Shown here piece after piece: positions 8,802 through 16,628 of a stretch of DNA of 64,000 bases (within the stretch, counting starts at the first letter, position 1; each line of letters opens with the position of its first letter). The DNA lies in assembly GCA_016716765.1 (NCBI GenBank), contig JADJVA010000004.1:124001-188000 (forward strand), written 5' to 3'. Under the pieces are notes generated by a model, which saw only the letters and a program-made list of their open reading frames with translations, searched no databases and was not told the origin of the DNA. A program made the position numbers and the translations under genes. The DNA comes from Bdellovibrionales bacterium. Its GTDB lineage: Bacteria > Bdellovibrionota > Bdellovibrionia > Bdellovibrionales > UBA1609.

Positions 8802-9328
8802 GGCATATATTCCTGTCTATTTTTACAGTTTTTGGAAGTCGGTTTTCTAAAGCAATAGGGAGAAACCGAGGCAGGTTCTCGCCAAAGTCCTTTTTTTTCT
8901 GTTTTGGCGATAGCCATGTTCTCAGTGTACCTTTTCTTTGAATAGAGGGGGGAGTCCCACGCCATACCTGATAGTACCATTTCTCTTCCAACGTCAAGGG
9001 GTCCCAAGAGAATTCGACAGGTGTGGCGATCAAAGCTCATCCCCTCACATTCGAGATCTACTTTCTTATCTTTGATCAATTTTTCGATGTAGGTTTGAGC
9101 TTCCTTTCCGAAGGGCTGTTTGATCTCAGGGGCGTCAATGCCTGCAAGACGAATCTTTCTGGTTTCTTTTTCAGAAATTTTCACACGACAGGTGTCTCCG
9201 TCATGGCAATTGAGGGCGATTCCGCTCAGTTTTTCGATCGGCTTTGGTTTGCTCGCAGACCGAGCTGCGATCGAGAGATTGAATGTAAGAATCAATAAGA
9301 CGGCCAGAAGCAAGCGCTGTGTTCTCAT
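8798..9328 (-). CDS. Secreted thermonuclease (staphylococcal nuclease family)
   Basis: A 176-residue Ca2+-dependent nuclease of the SNase fold. A signal peptide (MRTQRLLLAVLLILTFNLSI) precedes the OB-fold. The expected catalytic pattern is present: DGDTCRVKI (Ca ligand Asp), the Arg and Asp of KIRLAGIDAPEIKQP with the catalytic Glu, and the second Arg in FDRHTCRILLG. KKGLWREPA matches the family C-terminus. The ATG at 9328 is preferred because GAGGG sits 8 bases upstream; two further upstream in-frame ATGs lack this. In a predator it could degrade prey nucleic acids in the periplasm or outside the cell, which is inference. Confidence 0.9.
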   Translation of the reverse strand: MRTQRLLLAVLLILTFNLSIAARSASKPKPIEKLSGIALNCHDGDTCRVKISEKETRKIRLAGIDAPEIKQPFGKEAQTYIEKLIKDKKVDLECEGMSFDRHTCRILLGPLDVGREMVLSGMAWDSPLYSKKRYTENMAIAKTEKKGLWREPASVSPYCFRKPTSKNCKNRQEYMP

Positions 9329-9463
9329 GTTGATTGCCCTCATACGAGTAAGAGTGCCTGACTTTATTGAGCTTGGTCTCAATGTTCAAGCCGCATTGTA
9401 TTCAAGAAATGTGCTGGAGTCGATTCCTTGATTTTTAGATGACTCGATGATTTGATTGCTCGA

Positions 9464-10102
9464 TTACTCGAGGGCTTTGGCGATGGCGTCGATTTCTTCC
9501 GTTGTGAGGTTAGCCAGATTATTCATAGTCACAACATTGGTAATAGCATCGCGAATCTGTTGCGAGGTTCTACTGCGTTTTGTGCTTTGCCCCAAGACCT
9601 TGTGACAAGAGGCGCAGTAGCTTGCGTAAAGGGCAGCGCCATCGACAGGTGGAGGAGGCTCTCCCTGATCCTTCTTAACCTGGTAACTCAAGGAAAAATT
9701 ATCTGTTCCCCCATCCTCATATCTCACCCATAGGGATACGGTGAATTCTCCTTCACTGCTACATCGAAAAGTGGCAGATTTCAAATTAGGGGCTGTTTCT
9801 TGCGTGCAAAATTTAGAGCCATCGCCAAACTGATGATCCCAAATTGCATCAACCCAGGGTTTGAGAAAACCTCCGTAAACAAAAATCACATCCTGATCCG
9901 CTTTTATTTCGTTTCCCGATAGTGACGAAAAGATCGGTATCGCTGGGTCAGGTTGAAACAAATCAGAAAAATCAGGAACCTTCGAGTCCTCTGAGGACTG
10001 ATCATGCCAAGCTCCATTGAGCGCACAGCCCTGGTGAATGGAAATCATCAGGCTTGTGATTAAGATTAAACAAGGAATAATAAAATCCCTATACCTATTC
10101 AT
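9464..10102 (-). CDS. Exported PKD-like protein with a C-terminal c-type cytochrome domain
   Basis: A 212-residue protein starting with a membrane/signal segment (FIIPCLILITSLMISIHQGC; a weak lipobox may be present). Residues about 55-145 look like a PKD/Ig domain (WDHQFGDGSKFC ... EGEFTVSLWVRYEDGG). The last 60 residues carry a heme site, YCASCHKVLG, and end in short helices (AITNVVTMNNLANLTTEEID) as in small class I cytochromes. It is the last gene of a four-gene operon, overlapping the previous gene by ATGA. It is a likely periplasmic electron carrier; its partner is unknown. Confidence 0.75.
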   Translation of the reverse strand: MNRYRDFIIPCLILITSLMISIHQGCALNGAWHDQSSEDSKVPDFSDLFQPDPAIPIFSSLSGNEIKADQDVIFVYGGFLKPWVDAIWDHQFGDGSKFCTQETAPNLKSATFRCSSEGEFTVSLWVRYEDGGTDNFSLSYQVKKDQGEPPPPVDGAALYASYCASCHKVLGQSTKRSRTSQQIRDAITNVVTMNNLANLTTEEIDAIAKALE

Positions 10103-11208
10103 CGGCCAAGAAACTCCGGACTCGTGGCGATTCTCAAAATGAAATCTTTTAATTTGAAATCATCTTCTTTGAGGCCTTGATAAAAGTGTTCCAGATCTGG
10201 AGGCAGGGCTTTGTCTGCCGGCAATCCGAAGAGCCGACCGACAATTCGCTGGGTCGTGCACTTGCTGAACTCATCGCTCTCAGCCAAACGGCTTCCATAA
10301 TCCTTGAGGTTGGCGAGTTCGTAGCCGTGAAAAACGGGTTTCGCTCCAGAAACTAACAAGTCAGCCACGGTTGACGCGACTCCAGTATCAGTTACGGTAA
10401 TTTCTCCAGCCTGAGGATTTGAATTCGGATTGGTGTTGAATTTGCCCTTTCGATCAAAGGCGTAGAACAATGATGCCCGGGGATTCATGTTTCGATGGCA
10501 GTCGTAGCACTTGGGAACGCAGTCGGTGCAATTGAATTGCTTCACTGTGGTTGAAAGTTGTTCTGGAGCAAGTCCGGTGTCTACTTCGTCTGGATAGGCA
10601 CGGCATGCAAAGGCCTTGAATGCCTTGGAGGTTCTCCGAAAATTAAATGCGCTCTGCCATTTTTCAAGAAATCCCTGAGTGGTCAGGGCCCCTGCGGCGT
10701 ACATTTGAGATTGGCTCTCCGAAGCAAAGGAGGAGCATTGAACTTTGGCGAAACTGTCGTTTATGCAGTAATCAGCTAAAAGGAGTTGTCTGTAGTCCAA
10801 GTTGTTGACGATCAGATAAGTTGCTAAGTTTGCAGGTTCGCTGTAATTGATTCCATTGGCTGTGCCCCCCATTTCAAAATCATTTATCGCGAGTGCTAGA
10901 GTTGAGGCACGAAAATCCTCAGAGTTGAGAGTTTCTTGAAGGACTTTTAAAAAGCCCTCTTGAGACTCTGCGAGCTTTAATTCGTCGTCCGTCGGCAGTC
11001 TTCGAACCAGGGTTACTTGGAGATTTTTTAGGGCCTTGATTCGCTTTTCGCTAAGAGAACGGGTGTCCAAAGCTGCTTCGGAGGGGTCGATGATCTCATG
11101 GGCATAGTATCGGTTGCAACCGGAGGCGAGCAAAATGGGAATAAATATCAAATAAAATAATTTGATTCCTTTTATTCCTTTAGCTTGCGTGCCTATCCGA
11201 TCATGCAT
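10099..11208 (-). CDS. Lipoprotein with planctomycete-type cytochrome-like (DUF1588/DUF1585-like) region
   Basis: A 369-residue protein with a good lipobox (PILLASGC), so it is probably anchored to a membrane. The middle and end contain CTDCVPKCYDCHRNMNP, with heme-motif-like CYDCH, followed by FYAFDRKGKF, which resembles the DUF1588 pattern of a CxxCH near a Pro-Gly-Asp segment. The C-terminus (KCTTQRIVGRLFGLPADKAL ... FILRIATSPEFLGR) resembles the DUF1585-type ending found in such proteins. It overlaps the DUF1501 gene by 16 bp upstream and the cytochrome gene by 4 bp downstream, so translation is coupled. The function is unknown. Confidence 0.7.
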   Translation of the reverse strand: MHDRIGTQAKGIKGIKLFYLIFIPILLASGCNRYYAHEIIDPSEAALDTRSLSEKRIKALKNLQVTLVRRLPTDDELKLAESQEGFLKVLQETLNSEDFRASTLALAINDFEMGGTANGINYSEPANLATYLIVNNLDYRQLLLADYCINDSFAKVQCSSFASESQSQMYAAGALTTQGFLEKWQSAFNFRRTSKAFKAFACRAYPDEVDTGLAPEQLSTTVKQFNCTDCVPKCYDCHRNMNPRASLFYAFDRKGKFNTNPNSNPQAGEITVTDTGVASTVADLLVSGAKPVFHGYELANLKDYGSRLAESDEFSKCTTQRIVGRLFGLPADKALPPDLEHFYQGLKEDDFKLKDFILRIATSPEFLGR

Positions 11209-12524
11209 TTAAACACCTTCTTAAGGTCAAACTCTGAATTTCCCAAAAGAGCGTTTGTCGTGTGATAGACGCCTTCGTTGGTGACGGTTTTGTTCGGCGT
11301 GGTTTCTCCTGTTGCCAAGTCAAAACCGTGGGCCATGCCCGCGGCATTTCCAGTTTCGCTAAGAGTGAAGCCTCCATAGTATCCGCCGCGAACTCTTTTT
11401 CCGATAAGCATAACTCCTTGAGTTGCTCCGTCACTGTTGTCGCTTCCGATGGGGCTAATCCCTCGAGTGAATTCCGAACCCACAACAATGAGCGTGGTGT
11501 CCCATAAAGTTTCAGCCTTCGTGCTGGCGGGTTCAGGAGTTTTTTTGAGAAAATCAATCGTCGCTGCTAAGATTGCGGCCATTTCTGATGGGAAGTCCGG
11601 GTTTGATCCAATTGATTGAAACCCATGCCAATCCCCGGTATTGATTGCGATAAGACTGGAATTAATCAAATTCAAGCTCATTGCCTTGAGAGTCATTGCC
11701 AGTGCCTTTGCTGAATCGGCGTATCCGCCCTTTCTTCCAGTTGTCAGGCCAGAAGGAATTCCGTCGAGATTTAAAACAGAACTGAAATCAGTTGTCATAA
11801 GGGAGACGGCCGCACTGTGATAATTTGCCACCGGGATAGCATTTTTTTGAGCTCGCTCCAAAAGAAGCGCCTGTTTTCGTGACAAATCCCGAGAGGCCTT
11901 GGCAATAATATCAGCTTCGGATTCTTGCACGAGAAGGGTGGGTTTTTTAAAATAATCAAAAAAAGTTGCGGTATTGACCTTTTGGAGATCTGGTTTACCA
12001 AGAGTGTTACTCGTGACACCATCACCGAATTGGACTCCGCTCATCAAAGAGTAAGAGTTGTTTCTGCTAACGACCTCAATAATTGGTGACATTTTATTTT
12101 TTCCTCCGCCTCCCTTTCTGTAAGAAAAGAGGTCGGTGTGCCCATCTTCGTTTGCAATGCCTTGAGTGATGGCAATGTTCGCAGCGTAGGGAGCGAGCGC
12201 GGCCGTGCTTGTATTGAGGTGCAGATTATTTCCAGAGTCTGTCAGTGCATTGCCAGAAAAGGGGCAGTTTGGGTAGCGAGGTGTTGTGAGACTTTTGAAT
12301 TCCTTGCCCGTGCCCAGATAAATGAGTGGTACGCCAGCACGCAGTCCAATTTCAATAATTCTTGTAGGAGATCCCGATTCCTGTGCTTCTGCCAAAGGCA
12401 GGTATTTTTTGGCTAAGCGCTGTGCGAGTTCAAGTGAATCTAGGGGAGCCAGTCCCGTTGCAGCGAGGGCCAGGCTGGCTCTTGTTATAAACTCTCTCCG
12501 AGAAACATAAGATTTCTTACTCAT
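11193..12524 (-). CDS. Tat-exported DUF1501 protein
   Basis: A 443-residue protein starting with a twin-arginine signal (SRREFITRASLALAATGLAP), so it should be exported folded, often a sign of a cofactor. The body matches DUF1501, an alkaline-phosphatase-fold relative: ANIAITQGIANEDGHTDLFS, INTGDWHGFQSIGSN, LIVVGSEFTRG and NAAGMAHGFDLATG. Such genes usually sit beside cytochrome-like DUF1585/1588 partners, as here. The operon order is lipoprotein 12555-13199, this gene, lipoprotein 10099-11208, cytochrome 9464-10102. The biochemical role is not known. Confidence 0.82.
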   Translation of the reverse strand: MSKKSYVSRREFITRASLALAATGLAPLDSLELAQRLAKKYLPLAEAQESGSPTRIIEIGLRAGVPLIYLGTGKEFKSLTTPRYPNCPFSGNALTDSGNNLHLNTSTAALAPYAANIAITQGIANEDGHTDLFSYRKGGGGKNKMSPIIEVVSRNNSYSLMSGVQFGDGVTSNTLGKPDLQKVNTATFFDYFKKPTLLVQESEADIIAKASRDLSRKQALLLERAQKNAIPVANYHSAAVSLMTTDFSSVLNLDGIPSGLTTGRKGGYADSAKALAMTLKAMSLNLINSSLIAINTGDWHGFQSIGSNPDFPSEMAAILAATIDFLKKTPEPASTKAETLWDTTLIVVGSEFTRGISPIGSDNSDGATQGVMLIGKRVRGGYYGGFTLSETGNAAGMAHGFDLATGETTPNKTVTNEGVYHTTNALLGNSEFDLKKVFKCMIG

Positions 12525-12554
12525 TTGATCTCTGCCTTATTTAGTTAAATCGCC

Positions 12555-13199
12555 CTACATTATTGTCAAAGACTCTAGACTGCCTGCAACTGCAGCACAG
12601 GCCGCAACTGCTTTTTTAGTTTCGTCCTCAAAGTTGTCTTGAAGACTCTTGAGAACAGTCGTCTCCACGATTTCTGGATGTCTCCCTATGAACGTGAGAT
12701 AGAGATAGTCATAATTGCCAACACCGAGAGGAAATAGTCGATCCTTCACTTCCGGCATTTTCAGAGCCAATTGACAGGCATTGATAAATAGCTCTGTCGT
12801 AATCCTAAACTTCGTTGGAGAACAGCTTGAATTGCCGAGGAGTCCCTTTGCCAGATCTGACTCGCCTAAGTCCGAACGATATTTTTTGAGGTAAAAACAG
12901 TCAGCTGCCACTTGGCCATTTCCGCAAGAGATATCTTTTTTTGTATTACCCTTATCGTCAACCATTGGAATGTCGCCACTGCTGATAGCAAATTTCTGTT
13001 TGATGATGTTTGACAAAGTAGTTGAGTCCGAAAAGCTGCAGGAGTTTAAACTGTCTCGAAATGAGATTGGATTATCCGGTGTCTCAAGCAAAGTTTTGGC
13101 TTTAAAGCTATTGGGTGCGCAGGCGACTCCATAGCCTGTTAGGGCGCTGAGAACGAGAATCGCGAATAACTGCATTTTGTATCTTAAAATGACTAACAT
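12555..13199 (-). CDS. Putative lipoprotein, first gene of the DUF1501 operon
   Basis: A 214-residue exported protein with six or more cysteines in the mature part. The signal segment FAILVLSALTGYGVAC ends in a Cys with an imperfect lipobox (VAC with Gly at -3). The ATG at 13199 is chosen because AGGAGA lies 9 bases upstream; the open frame extends 20 codons further without a ribosome site. Motifs such as CGNGQVAADCFYLKKYRSDL and FLTFIGRHPEIVET-like text do not match a family I know. It stands 30 bp from the DUF1501 gene and probably works with it. Confidence 0.65.
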   Translation of the reverse strand: MLVILRYKMQLFAILVLSALTGYGVACAPNSFKAKTLLETPDNPISFRDSLNSCSFSDSTTLSNIIKQKFAISSGDIPMVDDKGNTKKDISCGNGQVAADCFYLKKYRSDLGESDLAKGLLGNSSCSPTKFRITTELFINACQLALKMPEVKDRLFPLGVGNYDYLYLTFIGRHPEIVETTVLKSLQDNFEDETKKAVAACAAVAGSLESLTIM

Positions 13200-13496
13200 C
13201 TTAAGGTCTCTCCTGTCTCTATTTGAGCAAGGCTCATGTCTTAAAGTCGATCCAACCAATTTTATTCAACCTTACTATAGAAAGAGCAAGGCTCGAGCCA
13301 ACCCAAAGTACTTATAGATAGACTTTTGATTTAAGATCTAGTCAGCTGTGCAAGAATATTGCACTTCAGGTGACTACAAAAAAAACGGTCGTAAAATGGC
13401 TGTTTGGCGAAGTGCAGGTCTTTACAGTCAATTCAATGGTATCGCCGAAACCTTGAGTTTTACCTAGAGAGCCCAAGTAGGCTAAAAAATCATGAC
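13200..13496. other. Intergenic region with a dyad
   Basis: There is no coding frame I can support. GTGCAA (13348-13353) and TTGCAC (13359-13364) form a perfect dyad with a 5-base spacer, flanked more loosely by GTCA and TGAC. It could be an operator for the DUF1501 operon or a hairpin. The promoter of that operon should lie here, but I see no convincing -35/-10 pair. Confidence 0.4.
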
Positions 13497-14252
13497 TTAC
13501 AGGCTGTCCAGGACACTGGGATCCAATCCCCAGGCGACAACAATTTCCTGCTCATCGTCTCGTGAAGTGGATTTTTTAAATTTAGCTCCAGAGCGACCCT
13601 TCACTTGTGATTCGCACTCTGGCCAAGTCTTATGTCTCTTCAGGCTGCCATTAACATAGCTGAGGTAGGAGTAAGCCGGTGACTTTTCTGTTTTTGGTTT
13701 CATGGGCGGTAGCGAAAGGTCATCAGGAAGATCATAGATCGCAGTCGGGTAAGCCAGCAGTGTGCCCTTAAATAAATCTGGATTCTTCTTTTTTGAAAAA
13801 CTCACAGCAATTTCATCGCATCGTTCGTTCCCCGGATTTCCTTGATGCCCTCGAAGGTATTTCCATTCCACTTTTCCTCTTGCAAGCCGGGCTTTGACCT
13901 CTTGATCGAGATGTTCCCATAGGTCCTTATTGGCAACGTCGGCGCCCTCGGCCGTGATCCAATTCTTTTTTTTCCAACCCCAGATCCACTGAGTGATTCC
14001 TCGGATAACATAAGTGGAATCCGTAAGTACCCAGAGATCACCCGTCAAGTTCTTAATCTTTTGGAGTCCTCGCAGAACCCCAACCATCTCCATGCGATTG
14101 TTTGTGGTAGAGGGGTTGTGTTCACCCAGTTCTTCGACTTGTCCATCTGGGGTCACAATGATTGTGCCAAATCCTCCAGGGCCAGGATTTCCGGAACAGG
14201 CCCCATCGGAGAACAGAAGTATGGTATTTGAGAAATCTAGATTTCCACTCAT
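13497..14252 (-). CDS. rnhA: Ribonuclease HI with C-terminal viroplasmin-like domain
   Basis: A 251-residue enzyme that cuts the RNA strand of RNA-DNA hybrids. Residues 8-155 form the RNase H fold, with the four acidic residues in FSDGACSGNPGPGGFG, NRMEMVGVL, VLTDSTYVI and GNERCDEIAV. After a linker, residues about 193-245 (AYSYLSYVNGSLKRHKTWPE, then CESQVKGRSGAKFKK) match the caulimovirus VI/viroplasmin domain that binds hybrids. In eukaryotic and many bacterial RNases H1 that domain is N-terminal, so the order is reversed here. The length (typical HI about 155) is explained by this fusion. Confidence 0.93.
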   Translation of the reverse strand: MSGNLDFSNTILLFSDGACSGNPGPGGFGTIIVTPDGQVEELGEHNPSTTNNRMEMVGVLRGLQKIKNLTGDLWVLTDSTYVIRGITQWIWGWKKKNWITAEGADVANKDLWEHLDQEVKARLARGKVEWKYLRGHQGNPGNERCDEIAVSFSKKKNPDLFKGTLLAYPTAIYDLPDDLSLPPMKPKTEKSPAYSYLSYVNGSLKRHKTWPECESQVKGRSGAKFKKSTSRDDEQEIVVAWGLDPSVLDSL

Positions 14253-14518
14253 TGACTTAAGCCTCCTCTGTCGATTGGATCTTTAGTATGTAGCATCAGT
14301 ATGTAGCATCCTGTCAGCGTGAACGCAGAATTTGGCAAAAAAACTCTGGACAGCAGAAGAGGAGCCTAACTATCATCTTAAATGGGGCCGGCTCAGCATA
14401 TCCAGGGAGACAAGGGATGTCTATTGCAATTCGGATTCGTGGATTGATCTGTGTGGATTTTTGCCCAAGAGTCTAAAGAATAAAGATGAGAGAGATGCTA
14501 GAAAAGAAGGAATCTAAC

Positions 14519-14908
14519 ATGAAGGCTTTGTTACTTGCAGTTTTATTTTTTTTGCCGATGACCGTTTCTGTTGCTCAGAGTATCGATGTGAAGGATATCG
14601 ATAGTGCCGGTGCAGAAGACACAACAATTGAGATCCGCAAGGCTAAGGCGGGCGAGAAGAAAAGCAACGCAGAGTGGGAGTTGGCCGAAGGTACCTCTGA
14701 CGTTCAGGGTGAAGGAGCTACCATGAATCGCGAGGCAAAGAAGAATTGGAAGAAAGCCTGTGATGATTGGAAAGTGGAATTCAGAAATGACAACAAAGAA
14801 AATAAGATCATTTCTGTCAGTTGTGGAACACCGACTTGCACAACTGAGTCAGGAACTGTGACCTGCAGCTCAACCGCGACATATAAAGTGAAATCTAGGC
14901 TCAATTGA
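14519..14908 (+). CDS. Small secreted protein of unknown function
   Basis: A 129-residue protein with a signal peptide (MKALLLAVLFFLPMTVSVAQ) and an acidic, lysine-rich mature part ending in a four-Cys segment (SVSCGTPTCTTESGTVTCSS) likely to form disulfides. The ATG at 14519 is preceded by GAAGGAATCTAAC; 11 upstream codons in frame lack a ribosome site. It stands alone between RNase HI (divergent) and the adhesin-like gene (convergent). I do not recognise a family. Confidence 0.65.
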   Translation: MKALLLAVLFFLPMTVSVAQSIDVKDIDSAGAEDTTIEIRKAKAGEKKSNAEWELAEGTSDVQGEGATMNREAKKNWKKACDDWKVEFRNDNKENKIISVSCGTPTCTTESGTVTCSSTATYKVKSRLN

Positions 14909-14930
14909 ACCTGTATCAGGTGATTTTGCT

Positions 14931-16628
14931 CTATTGAGGTCTTACAGAGATGGCCTGCGCGGCCCATGTTTCGGTTCCGAGGTTCGTGAAGCTCGCATTG
15001 TAGGAACCCGCCGCACCGACAATGCGATCTTGCGAACAGTTAGTGTGAAGAGATGAACGTTGGGTGTGACCAGCACCACCAGTTCCTGTTCCCTCGTAAA
15101 TAATTGCTGAAAATATCATTTGGTTCGCGGAGGTAGTCGTCATGTTGGCGGTAGTTGCATTCGCCGAAGTTCCAGTGGCTTCGACAACTTGGTCAATCGG
15201 ACTGGATGTGGCTGCTCCAGAATATTCATGGCAGGAAATATCCTTAGAGGCATTGAATGTTGAACTGAAGGTGGCGGTTACGTTAAGGCCTGCTCCACCA
15301 ATTGTATTGGCTGCATACCAGATCTCTTGCCTGTAGCCTGCAATCGTGCCGGTGCCGGTCAGGGGTCCCACGGCCTTGGCATATGTATTTCCAAGCGTGT
15401 CGGTTATGCTTGAGATGCTTTCTGTCGCGCTATTGTAACTTAGCCAGCAGATCAAAAGGTTGTGGGGGTTAGTAGATGAGGTAAAAACTCCAGTTGAAAC
15501 TGTATCCGTATTCGCCGTGACCCACTGTTCTTGAAGTTGCCTAAAAGCGAATTCTGAGGGACCCATTTGAAACCAGTTCGTTCCATCGCAAAATCGGTAT
15601 TTACCTGCTGAAAAATGCGTGGTACCAGCGGTGGTTCCTGAACAAGAGCCCTGTGAAGAGCCTTTCATGCTGATCCAATTGGTACCGTTGCAAAAGCGAA
15701 GATCACCTGATGAGTAATTGATCGTACCTGCTGTCGTGCCGACGCAGCTAGCTCCCGTAGTGTGGCTGGCATCAACCCAGGTTCCGCTGCTGCAATACTT
15801 GATTTTACTGTCTCCTGAAATCCACTGCAATTGGCCGCCGACTCCTGCGGGTGAGGAACAAGTTGACGAGGGTGCTCCTGAGGGTCGTACCTCAAAGGCA
15901 ACATAAGTTAATTCGGCAAGCCCAACTCCTGAAGGGTTAAAGTTTATTGATACGGCTGTTCCAGCGAGCGCAGTGTCTGTCGCTTTGTAAACAGAAATTG
16001 GCGAAATTTGCCCGGAAAAATTTGCCGCGTCTTCGATATCAGATGAGGTAGGAAGGCCGAGGGCATTCCAATCGGTCGCAACGCCAAAGGCTCTTGAATT
16101 GTCGACTGTCGACGTGTAGAGGCTGGACGTCATATCAGCAGTTGTATCGCCTCCAGAAAAAGAAGTCCCAATTGGTTGCGCAAGGTCGTGGCCTGTGACG
16201 ATATAGACCTTAAAAGAAAGGCGACCGGTTCCTTCATTTTGAGAAGTGCGCCGAACGCTCACCGTCATGCTGGTACTGGTCGAAGCGTTGGCGTACCAGG
16301 CACTCGAATGCCCACTTTGAGTGGTTCCTGTACCGGGATCTGCTTCGCCAATTTTGCTCCAGCTGAGGTTTTGCGTGTCGGTCACTAATACAGAGGCGTC
16401 GGCTAGAGCAAGGGAGTCTGCACTGACCATAACGAGCAAAAGTGAATTGGCTGGAGGAGTAAAGCTTTCCGACGTCAGGTCAACAAAGCTCGCCTGAACG
16501 GCCGACACACGAGGTACTGTGCTGTCGTCCACGCTGATGGCAGCATAGCCAACTTGTGTCAAACAAAACAAGAGCATGGTGAGCATCGCTTTTGGTACTG
16601 TAAAAATGCACTTCTGTGCTCTGATCAT
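14931..16628 (-). CDS. Secreted repeat protein, adhesin-like
   Basis: A 565-residue exported protein (signal MLTMLLFCLTQVGYA). It has two beta-rich flanks (residues about 30-250 and 365-565) with similar wording, such as LVTDTQNLSWSKIGE and ITDTLGNTYAKAVG. These surround three short Cys-containing units: SKIKYCSSGTWV, DLRFCNGTNWISM and KYRFCDGTNWFQM, spaced by GTTAGT. It is rich in Ser, Thr and Gly with few charges, as in fibre or adhesin proteins. The start overlaps the stop of the S74 gene as ATGA, so the two are coupled. A small piece of a homologue survives at 19143-19199. The role is probably surface attachment, which is inference. Confidence 0.7.
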   Translation of the reverse strand: MIRAQKCIFTVPKAMLTMLLFCLTQVGYAAISVDDSTVPRVSAVQASFVDLTSESFTPPANSLLLVMVSADSLALADASVLVTDTQNLSWSKIGEADPGTGTTQSGHSSAWYANASTSTSMTVSVRRTSQNEGTGRLSFKVYIVTGHDLAQPIGTSFSGGDTTADMTSSLYTSTVDNSRAFGVATDWNALGLPTSSDIEDAANFSGQISPISVYKATDTALAGTAVSINFNPSGVGLAELTYVAFEVRPSGAPSSTCSSPAGVGGQLQWISGDSKIKYCSSGTWVDASHTTGASCVGTTAGTINYSSGDLRFCNGTNWISMKGSSQGSCSGTTAGTTHFSAGKYRFCDGTNWFQMGPSEFAFRQLQEQWVTANTDTVSTGVFTSSTNPHNLLICWLSYNSATESISSITDTLGNTYAKAVGPLTGTGTIAGYRQEIWYAANTIGGAGLNVTATFSSTFNASKDISCHEYSGAATSSPIDQVVEATGTSANATTANMTTTSANQMIFSAIIYEGTGTGGAGHTQRSSLHTNCSQDRIVGAAGSYNASFTNLGTETWAAQAISVRPQ

